Below, one piece after another: positions 28,015-36,632 of a DNA stretch of 64,000 nt. Within the stretch, counting starts at the first letter, position 1; every line of letters starts with the position of its first letter. The DNA is from Methanomicrobiales archaeon HGW-Methanomicrobiales-3 (GTDB lineage Archaea > Halobacteriota > Methanomicrobia > Methanomicrobiales > Methanospirillaceae), in assembly GCA_002839605.1 (NCBI GenBank), contig PGYK01000001.1, forward strand, positions 186,001-250,000, written 5' to 3'. Below the pieces are notes generated by a model, which saw only the letters and a program-made list of their open reading frames with translations, ran no database searches and was not told the DNA's origin. Position numbers and translations under genes: made by a program.

Positions 28015-28866
28015 TTACGGTTGAGTCTTCCCCCACCGGATATGCGCAAACGTCGAGTCCCCGGAAATAACAACCTCATCGCCCCGGGATTGGATCAGCG
28101 GGCTCACGTAGTCATCGACAATCCGCACCTGTTCACTGGTTGTTGCCCCGAATCGTCTCCGGAAGAATGCGAGCATCTCCTCCCGGCTCCCGAACCGGTA
28201 CTCCTTTGAGAGCGGCAGCATCGTCACATCAGGATAGATCCCCATCTGGTACAGCACGCCAAAGAGGCAGTCCGCCTTGGGCCCGGAATAATAGGGTGTC
28301 TTGCGAAGCGGGGTCCAGAGATCGGCATACATCTTCTCCCAGAATGGCATATCCACGAACCAGAAGAGGTGGACGGAGCCCGAACAGACGGCATCCATCT
28401 TGGCAAGGGCCGAACGGATGTCGTGCATGGTTAAGGAGAGCGATGCGATCACGATATCGTACGGTGGTGAGAGGTCGCGGGCCGGATCAATCTCCTCCCA
28501 GGTCTTCTGCACGGAGGTGATGTTCCGGATCCCGTCCCGGTCCGCATGCCGTTTCAGCACCTCCACCATACCGGCCCCGGGCTCAACCGCGGTCACTTCC
28601 CGGACGAGCGGGGCAAGCGGCAGGGCGAGCACCCCGGGGCCGGCCCCGATGTCCAGCACCCGGGATCCTTTTGTGAGCGGGAGCGCCGCGATGGTCCGCT
28701 GCACCCGGTCATCGTACCCGCTCCGGGCGTTTGCATCATAGCGCTCCGCATTCTCTTTTTTGTCCCAGTTATGCGAGGTGTCGTCATGCGTCCGTGTCGA
28801 CTCCTGCAGCCGCTGCAGCTCTTTCCAGATCTCGTTCCAGTCAGGATCGCAGGGGGCCGGGCTCAT
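28015..28866 (-). CDS. SAM-dependent methyltransferase
   Basis: A 283-residue class I methyltransferase. Motif I is VLDIGAGPGVLALPLAP at about residues 69-85, motif II VTAVEPGAGMVEVLKRHA, and the post-I region is PPYDIVIASLSLTMHDI with HLFWFVD after it. The N-terminal 60 residues (DWNEIWKELQRLQE, NWDKKENAERYD) are typical of a family in methanogens with unknown substrates, sometimes found near corrinoid or metal-uptake genes. Here it stands alone, 47 bases upstream of the ABC permease's end on the same strand. Confidence 0.82.
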   Translation of the reverse strand: MSPAPCDPDWNEIWKELQRLQESTRTHDDTSHNWDKKENAERYDANARSGYDDRVQRTIAALPLTKGSRVLDIGAGPGVLALPLAPLVREVTAVEPGAGMVEVLKRHADRDGIRNITSVQKTWEEIDPARDLSPPYDIVIASLSLTMHDIRSALAKMDAVCSGSVHLFWFVDMPFWEKMYADLWTPLRKTPYYSGPKADCLFGVLYQMGIYPDVTMLPLSKEYRFGSREEMLAFFRRRFGATTSEQVRIVDDYVSPLIQSRGDEVVISGDSTFAHIRWGKTQP

Positions 28867-28913
28867 AGCATACCGTAGTGTGCCCGGTTAAAAAAAGGTT
28901 CAGGTGAAGTCAC

Positions 28914-30101
28914 TCACTCATGCCGGAGCGCATCGATCGGGTTGAGGTTCGCCGCCCGCCATGCCGGGTAGATGCCGCAGATCAGGCAGATGACGATCCC
29001 AAACACCATGCCGTACACGATGTGGATGAGGCTTGAGGGCACGAACAGGTACTCGGTGGTCTGGAGCATCAGGCTGCTGATGGCATACCCGCCAAGCAGG
29101 CTTAAGATCCCGCCGATGATGCTGCCCACCACCCCGAGGATCATGGCTTCGTACAGGAACATCGACATCACCTCTTTTCGCTGTGCGCCGATGCTCCGCA
29201 TGATCCCGATCTCCTTGATCCGTTCGGTCACCGACATCATCATGATGTTTAAGATCGAGACCCCGGCAACCAGCATCGAGATGCCGCCGATGGCAGAGAC
29301 GAACGTGGTGATCTGGCCAAACGCCTCGAAGATCGACTCCATCACCTTTCTTGTGTCCATCACATCGACCGTCTCGTCCCGCCGGTTCATCTGCTTCTCG
29401 ATAGCCTCTTTTACCGCGGTGATATCGTCAAGGTTCTTGACCTTGATCACTACCTTGTCGTAGTCGTTCCGGGAATAAGCATTGTTGAACCAGTCCTGCG
29501 TGGCAACCACCGCCGAATCTGTGCTGACATCGAAGGCCATTCCCCGCTCTTCGATGATGCCGGTTACCCGCAGGGTTCCCTTGTTGCCATCGGTGCCAAC
29601 CGTGATGCGCGAACCGACTTTCACGTTGTTGTCCTTGGCAAACGTGGATCCCACAAGACAGCCCGAGCTGCTCCGGCTGTAGTCGCCGGATTCCAGGATA
29701 AAAAAGTCCGGCATATCTTCAGGATCGATACCGTAGATCATGGCAACGAGATCGTCTTTTCCCACCCCGAGTTTCAACCGGTCGGTGGTCTGGAGGACAG
29801 GGATGGCGATGTTGGGTGCCGAGACCCGTTTTATCTGCTGGTAGTCCTGCTCGGTGATGACCAGTGCCGATGAACTCCCCCCGCCCCCGCCAAAGCCGCC
29901 CCCGCCTCCCCCCGCGTGGGGGGTGACGATGACGCTGTCGCCGACCGTCCGCAGGCTGTCGGAAACCGAGAGGACCATGCTGTTGCCGAGAATGCCCATG
30001 GATGCGATGGCGACCACACCGATGACGATGCCGAGCATGGCAAGCGATGATCGCAGCAGGTGGATCCGGATATTCCGTTTTGCGATCTCCCAGAAGATCA
30101 T
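28914..30101 (-). CDS. MacB/FtsX-type ABC transporter permease
   Basis: A 395-residue MacB-like permease. One membrane segment near the N-terminus (about 17-40), a large extracellular MacB-PCD domain, and three C-terminal segments make the usual four-helix plan; GGISMLVAGVSILNIMMMSVTERIKEIGIMRSIGAQRKEV is the FtsX-domain signature. An unusual Gly-rich loop of about a dozen glycines lies near residues 62-75, just after the first strand of the outer domain. It overlaps the ATPase gene by four bases and is the last gene of a four-gene operon. Such transporters extrude lipids, peptides or couple to membrane events; the substrate is unknown. Confidence 0.87.
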   Translation of the reverse strand: MIFWEIAKRNIRIHLLRSSLAMLGIVIGVVAIASMGILGNSMVLSVSDSLRTVGDSVIVTPHAGGGGGGFGGGGGSSSALVITEQDYQQIKRVSAPNIAIPVLQTTDRLKLGVGKDDLVAMIYGIDPEDMPDFFILESGDYSRSSSGCLVGSTFAKDNNVKVGSRITVGTDGNKGTLRVTGIIEERGMAFDVSTDSAVVATQDWFNNAYSRNDYDKVVIKVKNLDDITAVKEAIEKQMNRRDETVDVMDTRKVMESIFEAFGQITTFVSAIGGISMLVAGVSILNIMMMSVTERIKEIGIMRSIGAQRKEVMSMFLYEAMILGVVGSIIGGILSLLGGYAISSLMLQTTEYLFVPSSLIHIVYGMVFGIVICLICGIYPAWRAANLNPIDALRHE

Positions 30102-30787
30102 GAAACGATCCTCCCGTCAGCGATACGGATGGTCCGTTTTGAGTATTCAGCGATATTCGGATCGTGGGTGACCATGATGATGGTGGTTCCCTTCCTGTTG
30201 AGATCGGTCATCAGGTCCATGATGCCCGCGCCGGTCTTCGAATCAAGGTTGCCGGTCGGCTCGTCACAGAGAAGGATGTCGGGGTTGTTGATGAGCGCCC
30301 GCGCAACCGCGACCCGCTGCTGCTGGCCGCCGGAGAGTTCGGTTGGCGTGTGGGTGAAGAGTTTGTCATCGAGCTGGACTGCCCGGAGCACCTCGCGGCC
30401 CCGCTCGGGGTCCACCCCTTTGCCGGTCTTGAGCATCATGGGAAACGTGACGTTCTCGATGATGTTTAAGAGCGGGAAGAGGTTGAAGTACTGGAAGATG
30501 AACCCGATGCGGTCACGCCGCAGGCTGGTCAGTTCGGCGTCCGACATGTCCCCGATGCGGGTGCCGCTGATGTAAATATCCCCCGAAGTCGGGGTGTCAA
30601 GACAGCCCATGAGGTTGAGGAGGGTGGATTTTCCCGACCCGGACGGTCCCATGACGGAGATGAACTCGCCCCGGTCCACCCGGAACGAGACCCCGTCCAG
30701 TGCGACAACGTCACCGGCAGGCAGCGGGTACACCTTGACCACGTCCCGGAAGACCATGACGGGCTGGTCATCTTCTGATCCGGTCAC
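30098..30787 (-). CDS. ABC transporter ATP-binding protein (LolD/MacB type)
   Basis: A 229-residue ATPase subunit. Walker A is GPSGSGKST, the Q-loop FQYFNLFP, signature LSGGQQQRVAVARAL, and Walker B ILLCDEPTGNLDS. The last is the hallmark of the LolD/MacB/FtsE branch. GTG 30787 is chosen as start: it overlaps the upstream stop by four bases and AAGGA lies eight bases before it; an ATG ten codons upstream would extend into the previous gene. It pairs with the permease that overlaps its 3' end. Confidence 0.88.
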   Translation of the reverse strand: MTGSEDDQPVMVFRDVVKVYPLPAGDVVALDGVSFRVDRGEFISVMGPSGSGKSTLLNLMGCLDTPTSGDIYISGTRIGDMSDAELTSLRRDRIGFIFQYFNLFPLLNIIENVTFPMMLKTGKGVDPERGREVLRAVQLDDKLFTHTPTELSGGQQQRVAVARALINNPDILLCDEPTGNLDSKTGAGIMDLMTDLNRKGTTIIMVTHDPNIAEYSKRTIRIADGRIVS

Positions 30788-31956
30788 TTCTTGTTCCTTC
30801 GCAGGTAGTACGCCCATCCGCCGATAAAGACCAGCAGGATCACGATTCCTGCCGCAACCGGTACGACCGGAAACCCGCTGCCTGTCGTCTCAATTTTGAG
30901 ACCGGATGCGGAGATCCGCACGTCCCGGATGCTCTCGTAGACATTGCCGTCATCGTCCTTGTAGGTCAGTTTGACGGGAACGGTCTCTGCATCGTCTGCA
31001 CGAAACGTGATCTCGAAGCTCCCGAAGTCGTCGGGCTTGAGGGCACCCACGACATATACCTTGTAGGGATCTTCAGGAACCGCAGGGGAGAGCGCCGTGA
31101 CCATGACGGTGTTGGCGGTCTCGAGGCCCGCGTTGTTCACGTCACCGGTGACATGCCACGTGCCGCCCATGCTGGTTACCTGCACGTTGCTCATGACCGG
31201 CTCTGCGGCTTTCTTGTCGGTACCGAAGACCACGGGCAGTTCCATGGTGACCGAGTGCGGGTTGTCGCCATTGTAATAGTCCAGGGTCAGCTGGACCGGC
31301 GCCTCTTTTGTCGGCGTGATGGAGAATTCTACCGGCACGGTCTGGTGCGGGCTGACCGTCCCGACATAGACCTGCGACGGGGTGAAGTCAGCGCCATCGC
31401 TTGCGAACCTGACGATCACGTTCTCCACTGCGTTGTTCCGCGGGTTTGCTACCTCCAGGTGGATGGTCTTCTTCTTTCCTGCGGTATAGGCATCAGGTTT
31501 GTCTTTTACCGTCAGTAACAAGGGGGTGTTATCGATCTGGAGCATCTCGCGGGCAAAGAGGCTGTCCGCATCGCGGAAGCTTAACGAGAAGACGGGATAG
31601 CAGTACCCATCGGCTCCGTCAGCACTGATGGTGAACGTAAACGTATGGCTTTTGCCCGGGCCGATCTGTGCGGAACTCTGGTGTGTCCCGGCAACAACCC
31701 GGACCTTCCCGGAGGGATCGCTTAAGGTTGCGTGATTCACGACAATCCCGACATCGGTATTGGCGTTTGTTACGGTATAGGAGGCAATGCCCGTATCTCC
31801 CGAGATGAACGTTCCGGGATCGAAGCTCGCGTTGGAAACGTACACCTTCCCGGCGGCGACGATGGACTCCGGTGTTGCATACGCGCCCGCCGGGGCGATA
31901 CATGCTGCGATGAGCAGGATGAGGAGGGAGATGGAAATTCTGTTGATCGTGTGCAT
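30784..31956 (-). CDS. Exported protein with CARDB/NEW3-like domains and membrane anchor
   Basis: A 390-residue protein with signal peptide (LLILLIAACIAPAGAYA), two or three Ig-like beta-sandwich repeats and a C-terminal anchor (VVPVAAGIVILLVFIGGWAYYL followed by basic residues). Phrases such as HLEVANPRNNAVENVIVRF and VTGDVNNAGLETANTVMV match the CARDB / COG1361 type of S-layer-like domain. Located directly between the Yip1 and ATPase genes, it may be an external partner of the ABC transporter, in the manner of adaptor proteins. It starts the base after the Yip1 stop. Confidence 0.75.
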   Translation of the reverse strand: MHTINRISISLLILLIAACIAPAGAYATPESIVAAGKVYVSNASFDPGTFISGDTGIASYTVTNANTDVGIVVNHATLSDPSGKVRVVAGTHQSSAQIGPGKSHTFTFTISADGADGYCYPVFSLSFRDADSLFAREMLQIDNTPLLLTVKDKPDAYTAGKKKTIHLEVANPRNNAVENVIVRFASDGADFTPSQVYVGTVSPHQTVPVEFSITPTKEAPVQLTLDYYNGDNPHSVTMELPVVFGTDKKAAEPVMSNVQVTSMGGTWHVTGDVNNAGLETANTVMVTALSPAVPEDPYKVYVVGALKPDDFGSFEITFRADDAETVPVKLTYKDDDGNVYESIRDVRISASGLKIETTGSGFPVVPVAAGIVILLVFIGGWAYYLRRNKK

Positions 31957-32625
31957 TTACATTGCTCCAAGGCTGTAGATTACGTACACTACGTAGAGGA
32001 TCACCGGGGCGCCCACGCAGATTGCGGCATCCCGCATGGAAAGTTTGCGGGCGTGTTTCATGCCGAAGATCCAGATGTTGGCGCTCCAGAGCATAAAGAC
32101 GATGGCGATAAGCGAGGTGATCTGGGTGAGTTCCAGCATCGCCGGGTCATGCATGAATGCGGCCATTGCGGTTTCAATAATCTCCGGGTCGTCGAGTGCG
32201 GATTTTGTCAGTACCGGCACGGTAATTTTCGGGAGATACTGGATTGCCGCAACAAGGGTGATGAGTGACCCGATGATCTGGGGAAGGTACCCGTATCCCA
32301 CGACTTCGAGTACCCGGTTAAACGATCCCGATCCCTTGAAAAATGTCGAGATGATATAGAATATTCCTGCGGCAACTGCCCAGAAGATGAACGTCCCGAC
32401 AAGCGCCCCGAGAACTGCCGAGATGAGGATGATCGCATCCATACCGGGCATCATGCCTGCCATCATGCGGGCGCTCAGCTCACCCATGAGGTACCCGTAT
32501 GCCGCTGCAAGAATCCCGCCGGTGAGAACGATGAGCGCCGGAATCTTCAGGCTTTCTGGCTCTTGTGCCCCGTGTTCAAAGAATGCATCCGGGCGGAACA
32601 GAATATCGATAAGAGAAGGACTCAT
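31957..32625 (-). CDS. Yip1-family membrane protein
   Basis: A 222-residue membrane protein with five or six hydrophobic segments and the Yip1/YIPF layout: short N-terminal part LIDILFRPDAFFE, then alternating segments ending GAPVILYVVYVIYSLGAM. ATG 32625 is selected; the frame stays open for 56 codons upstream but those have no hydrophobic or coding character and cross the promoter. First gene in the operon with exported protein, ATPase and permease. In methanogens Yip1 proteins are repeatedly found beside ABC exporters; their role is unknown. Confidence 0.75.
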   Translation of the reverse strand: MSPSLIDILFRPDAFFEHGAQEPESLKIPALIVLTGGILAAAYGYLMGELSARMMAGMMPGMDAIILISAVLGALVGTFIFWAVAAGIFYIISTFFKGSGSFNRVLEVVGYGYLPQIIGSLITLVAAIQYLPKITVPVLTKSALDDPEIIETAMAAFMHDPAMLELTQITSLIAIVFMLWSANIWIFGMKHARKLSMRDAAICVGAPVILYVVYVIYSLGAM

Positions 32626-32662
32626 TTCATTTCCCCGATTTTGTTGTACCTGAATAAAGGTG

Positions 32663-32695
32663 GTGTCAACACGTTGGTGTTGACACTTTAAATGG
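32663..32695 (-). promoter_or_regulatory. TATA box and inverted-repeat operator for the Yip1-ABC operon
   Basis: A perfect inverted repeat, GTGTCAACAC and GTGTTGACAC separated by four bases (32663-32686), lies next to TTTAAA at 32687-32692. On the minus strand the TATA element is upstream and the repeat covers the expected start of transcription near 32664. This is the classic position for an archaeal repressor. A second small inverted repeat, GTTGTTG and CAACAAC with a six-base loop, lies at about 32772-32791. Confidence 0.55.
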
Positions 32696-32878
32696 TTTCC
32701 GGGCTTTTCCCGTTGGTGAGCTGGTTGCCCGTCAACACCCCCAAGGTATCGAACCTCACGGGGGTGCCCGGGCTGTTGTTGCTCAGCCAACAACCGTCAT
32801 GTACAGATGCCCTCTGGATACTATAAAGGTATTTGCATGAAAATGAACGGGGATGACCAAAAGAAAAAAAGATATGCC

Positions 32879-33679
32879 TTATTCAGCGTCCTGTGCCTCA
32901 GAGAGCGCTTCCTGCGCCTTCTCCACCATGTTCTGCGCAGCGGTGATCTTTGGCCGGACGGTTCCGTACTCCTTTTTGTCAAATGAGGCCTGGGCTTCCT
33001 TATAGAGCGCCTCTGCCCGGTCGATCCTGCCTTTTGCCTTCACAACATTGGTGCCCTCGCTCTGTGCCATGTCGACCTCTTCCTGCACGGCAAGCACCTG
33101 CCCGTACAGGTCTTCGAGCTGCTCGCGATACTCTTCGGCCTTCTCGTTGTCCTCGGCGATCTTCTGCCGTCCGCGTTCGCGGGCTTCGGACTTTGCCTCC
33201 TCCTGCCCCTCGATAATGTTCTGCAGCTCGTCCTCAACTTCCTGTATGGTCTCGGCAAGGATCGTGGCAAACCGGGTCCGTTCCTGCTTGGACTCCTCGT
33301 ACCCGTCATAGGCTCCGTATGCCCCGCCGGCTGCTGCTCCCCCGAGAGCTCCGGCAAGTGCATCGCCCAGCCCCTCGTCCCGGCGCAGGACGCTGCCAAG
33401 GATGCTGCCAAGGCCGGCACCGGCGACTGCACCCGCAACACCTTTTGAGATCTCCTTCTTGTGGCGCTCGACCGTGTAGCTCACCTTGACGTTCTCGTTC
33501 TCGATCGCGATGTCCAGCTTTCCCTCTTCGTCGATGTGCCTGACATGCATCGTGGCGGTCGCAGGATTCATGACCTGGTGGGTGATCTCGGTGCCCTTGA
33601 GGGCGAGGTGGGACATCAGGCGTTCGGTAAAATCCTGGTACAGGGACGATACACCCTGACTGTAATAGATGAAGACCAT
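32879..33679 (-). CDS. Glycine-zipper and coiled-coil protein of unknown function
   Basis: A 266-residue protein I cannot name. Residues about 1-75 are a mixed alpha/beta region; 78-125 is a glycine-zipper segment (GVAGAVAGAGLGSILGSVL and GALGGAAAGGAYGAY) that could insert into or span a membrane; 130-266 is a highly charged coiled coil (EVEDELQNIIEGQEEAKSEAR). No signal peptide is present. It lies upstream of the Yip1 operon on the same strand but is separated from it by that operon's promoter. A stress or membrane-associated role is possible only by analogy with glycine-zipper proteins. Confidence 0.6.
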   Translation of the reverse strand: MVFIYYSQGVSSLYQDFTERLMSHLALKGTEITHQVMNPATATMHVRHIDEEGKLDIAIENENVKVSYTVERHKKEISKGVAGAVAGAGLGSILGSVLRRDEGLGDALAGALGGAAAGGAYGAYDGYEESKQERTRFATILAETIQEVEDELQNIIEGQEEAKSEARERGRQKIAEDNEKAEEYREQLEDLYGQVLAVQEEVDMAQSEGTNVVKAKGRIDRAEALYKEAQASFDKKEYGTVRPKITAAQNMVEKAQEALSEAQDAE

Positions 33680-33792
33680 GGGGTTGCTCCTAACAGTACA
33701 GGAGTTGTTCGTGGATATATGTTTGATTTTTGCCCTGCCTCACGGGAAAATGTCTAATAAAAGACACGATTAAACAAATGTGTTCCACAATG

Positions 33793-33800
33793 TATATATT
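33793..33800 (+). promoter_or_regulatory. TATA box for trpB2
   Basis: TATATATT is centred about 26 bases before ATG 33822, so the transcript is predicted to be leaderless. This supports ATG 33822 over the in-frame upstream ATG at 33780, which precedes the TATA box. Confidence 0.6.
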
Positions 33801-33821
33801 TGTACAAACCAAGTACTGGGT

Positions 33822-35180
33822 ATGAAGACCAAGATCCTCCTCGATGAGGAGCAGATACCCAAAAAGTGGTACAACGTGCAGGCGGACATGCCCTCGCCGC
33901 TCGATCCGCCACTCCACCCCAAGACGCAGAAACCGGTCGGACCGCAGGACCTTGCAGCCATCTTCCCGATGGAACTGATCAAACAGGAAGTGACGACCGA
34001 CCGGTATGTTGACATTCCTGAAGAGGTCCGGGATGTGCTCCGGCTCTGGAGGCCCTCGCCCCTGTACCGCGCCCACCGGCTCGAAAAGTTCCTCAAAACC
34101 CCGGCAAAGATCTACTACAAGTGGGAAGGGGTGAGCCCCGCCGGGAGCCACAAGGCCAACACCTCCATCCCGCAGGCATACTACAATAAGCAGGCCGGCA
34201 TTGAGCGGATCGCAACCGAGACCGGCGCCGGCCAGTGGGGCTCGGCGCTCGCGTTCGCCACCATGCTCTATGATCTCGAGTGCACGGTCTACATGGTCGG
34301 GTCGAGCTACCACCAGAAGCCCTACCGGAAGTCCATGATGAACGTCTGGGGTGCGGAATGTATCCCGAGCCCGAGCACGCGGACGAACTCCGGCAGGGCT
34401 GTCCTTGAAAAGGACCCGGAGACCCCGGGGGCGCTGGGGATTGCAATATCCGAGGCAGTCGAAGACGCAGCAACGCACGCCAACACCAACTACGCGCTCG
34501 GCTCGGTGCTGAACCATGTCTGCCTCCACCAGACGATCATCGGGCAGGAGTGCCGCGAGCAGCTCGCCATGGTCGAGGACTACCCGGACGTTGTTATCGG
34601 GTGCGTTGGCGGCGGATCGAACTTTGCCGGGATCGCGTTCCCGTTCGCGGGCGACAAGCTGACCGGAAAACACAAGGATGTTGATATCATCGGTGTCGAA
34701 CCCGCGTCCTGTCCAACGCTCACGAAAGGGGCGTTTATGTACGACTACGGCGATGTCGCGGGATTAACCCCGCTCCTGATGATGTACACGCTCGGCCACG
34801 ACTTCGTCCCGCCGTCCATCCATGCCGGCGGCCTGCGGTACCACGGGGACTCTCCCATCGTCTCGCGGCTCGTCCATGACGGGGTCATGCGGGCGGTCTC
34901 CCTCCACCAGAGCGAGGCCTTCGAGGCCGGCCAGACGTTTGCACGGACCGAGGGGATCATCATCGCGCCCGAGACCTCGCATGCCGTGAAAGTTGCCATT
35001 GACGAGGCGCTGAAGTGCAAAAAGACCGGCGAAGAGAAGACCATCCTCTTCAACTGCTCGGGGCACGGGAACTTCGACATGTCGGCTTACGACGCCTTCC
35101 ACGCAGGCAGACTGGTGGACTACGAGTATCCTGACGAGCTCATCCGCGAAGCCATTGGCCGGATACCCAGTATTCAATAA
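33822..35180 (+). CDS. trpB2: Tryptophan synthase beta chain, TrpB2 type
   Basis: A 452-residue TrpB2, the long form of the beta subunit found in many archaea, which joins indole and serine using PLP. PLP Lys111 is in [22 protein letters not shown] follows, and the phosphate loop is [15 protein letters not shown]. The long N-terminal region ([23 protein letters not shown]) distinguishes TrpB2 from TrpB1. No trpA is nearby, in keeping with TrpB2, which works poorly with TrpA and may act as an indole salvage enzyme or serine deaminase. Start chosen by the TATA box 26 bases upstream. Confidence 0.9.
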   Translation: MKTKILLDEEQIPKKWYNVQADMPSPLDPPLHPKTQKPVGPQDLAAIFPMELIKQEVTTDRYVDIPEEVRDVLRLWRPSPLYRAHRLEKFLKTPAKIYYKWEGVSPAGSHKANTSIPQAYYNKQAGIERIATETGAGQWGSALAFATMLYDLECTVYMVGSSYHQKPYRKSMMNVWGAECIPSPSTRTNSGRAVLEKDPETPGALGIAISEAVEDAATHANTNYALGSVLNHVCLHQTIIGQECREQLAMVEDYPDVVIGCVGGGSNFAGIAFPFAGDKLTGKHKDVDIIGVEPASCPTLTKGAFMYDYGDVAGLTPLLMMYTLGHDFVPPSIHAGGLRYHGDSPIVSRLVHDGVMRAVSLHQSEAFEAGQTFARTEGIIIAPETSHAVKVAIDEALKCKKTGEEKTILFNCSGHGNFDMSAYDAFHAGRLVDYEYPDELIREAIGRIPSIQ

Positions 35181-35201
35181 TTCACCAGTCCATCTCTTTT
35201 T

Positions 35202-36632
35202 ATGAAACGTGTCGGGCTCATCGTCAATCCGGTTGCCGGGATGGGCGGCCCGGTGGGTCTCAAGGGCACCGACGGGAATGTCGAGGAGGCACGGCGGCGG
35301 GGGGCAGTCCCCCGTGCACAGGATCGTGCCGGCATTACGCTCGGGCTGCTTGCCGATGAATCGGACATTTACTGGATCACCTGTTCCGGCAGCATGGGGG
35401 GAGATGTCCTTTCCCGCGCCGGCATCGGGAAGTATGAGGCCGTGTATACCCCGGACACCGAGAGCACGAGCCGCGACACGATGGAGGCGGCAGGCCGGAT
35501 TCGTGATGCCGGTGCAGATCTCATCCTCTTCTGCGGGGGGGACGGGACGGCCCGGGATATCTTCTCCGTAGTTGGCCGTACTATTCCGATCCTGGGGATC
35601 CCTGCGGGTGTCAAGATGTACTCAGCGGTCTTTGCCGTTGACCCGCAGGTGGCAGCAGAGCTGGTGCGGGAGTTCGATACGGCCCGGGTCCGGGATTCTG
35701 AGGTGATGGACGTTGACGAGGAGGCGTACCGGCACAATAGCTTACAGACCCGGCTGTTCGGGATTGCCCGGACGCCCGCGGCACCGGGCAGGGTGCAGGC
35801 CTCAAAACAGGTATACGAAGAGGCTGATGAGGAACGGGCAAAAGCCGCGATTGCGCAATTCATCGACGAGATCCTCCTGCCGGGGACGCTCTATATCATC
35901 GGGGCCGGCACAACAACCGAAGCCCTGGCCCGGAGGCTGGGAACGAAAAAGACGCTCCTTGGGGTGGACGCAATCCGGAACCGGCGGCTTGTTGCTGCCG
36001 ACTGCGATGAGAAGAAACTCCTCGCTCTTGCGGAAAAATACCCGGATACCCGGATCATCATCAGCCCTATCGGTGCCCAGGGGTTCATTCTCGGCCGGGG
36101 CAACCAGCAGATCAGTGCAGCGCTCATAAAAAAGATCGGGCTGAAGAAGATAATCGTCATCGCAACCCCGCACAAGCTTGCAGAACTTCCGTTCCTGTAT
36201 GTGGATTCCGGTGACCCGGCCCTTGACGCTGAGTTCGGGGATACCATCCAGGTTATCTCAGGATACCGGATTGCCCAGCGGAAGAAGATCCGCCACGAAA
36301 AAAAAGGGTTAGTCGGTTGCCGGTGCCTGCGGGGGCTTCAGGAGCGCCCATGCGATGACAAGGCCGATGAGGGCAAGGGCGAGCACGTACGGGAAGACCC
36401 CGAGGTACGAGCCTGTCGAGGTCTTGATGAACCCGGCCAGCTGCGGCCCGGCAATGGCTCCCGCACCGTAGGCGAGGAAGACCACGCCATAGCATCGCGG
36501 GTAATCGGAGGTACCGAAGTAACAGCCGGTACTTGCCGGGGCGATGGCGAGCCACCCCCCGAGCGAGCCCCAGAGGATGACGAACGCGATGATGTACATC
36601 AGTTCGCCCGGGAACTGCCAGAGGAGCAGTGA
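35202..36632 (+). CDS. ATP-NAD kinase family protein with read-through C-terminus
   Basis: A member of the ATP-NAD/AcoX kinase family (COG3199 type). GGDGTARDI at 112-120 is the NAD-kinase nucleotide motif, GIPAGVKMYSAVFA follows, and the second domain contains GAGTTTEALARRLG and SPIGAQGFILGRGNQQIS. Homologues of this type end soon after SGYRIAQRK, near residue 360-370. Here the frame continues another hundred residues through the 3' end of the convergent transporter gene, in Arg/Gly/Asp-rich sequence without coding character. Removing one A from the eight-A run at 36298-36305 would give a TAG at once (residue 370). The natural product probably ends at about 36311. Confidence 0.75.
   Translation: MKRVGLIVNPVAGMGGPVGLKGTDGNVEEARRRGAVPRAQDRAGITLGLLADESDIYWITCSGSMGGDVLSRAGIGKYEAVYTPDTESTSRDTMEAAGRIRDAGADLILFCGGDGTARDIFSVVGRTIPILGIPAGVKMYSAVFAVDPQVAAELVREFDTARVRDSEVMDVDEEAYRHNSLQTRLFGIARTPAAPGRVQASKQVYEEADEERAKAAIAQFIDEILLPGTLYIIGAGTTTEALARRLGTKKTLLGVDAIRNRRLVAADCDEKKLLALAEKYPDTRIIISPIGAQGFILGRGNQQISAALIKKIGLKKIIVIATPHKLAELPFLYVDSGDPALDAEFGDTIQVISGYRIAQRKKIRHEKKGLVGCRCLRGLQERPCDDKADEGKGEHVREDPEVRACRGLDEPGQLRPGNGSRTVGEEDHAIASRVIGGTEVTAGTCRGDGEPPPERAPEDDERDDVHQFARELPEEQ

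Noticed and set aside
36310-36632. C-terminal domain of the ATP-NAD kinase relative
   Set aside because: The sequence is antisense to the conserved end of the transporter, has no hydrophobic core and depends on an eight-A run. It is treated as a read-through tail.
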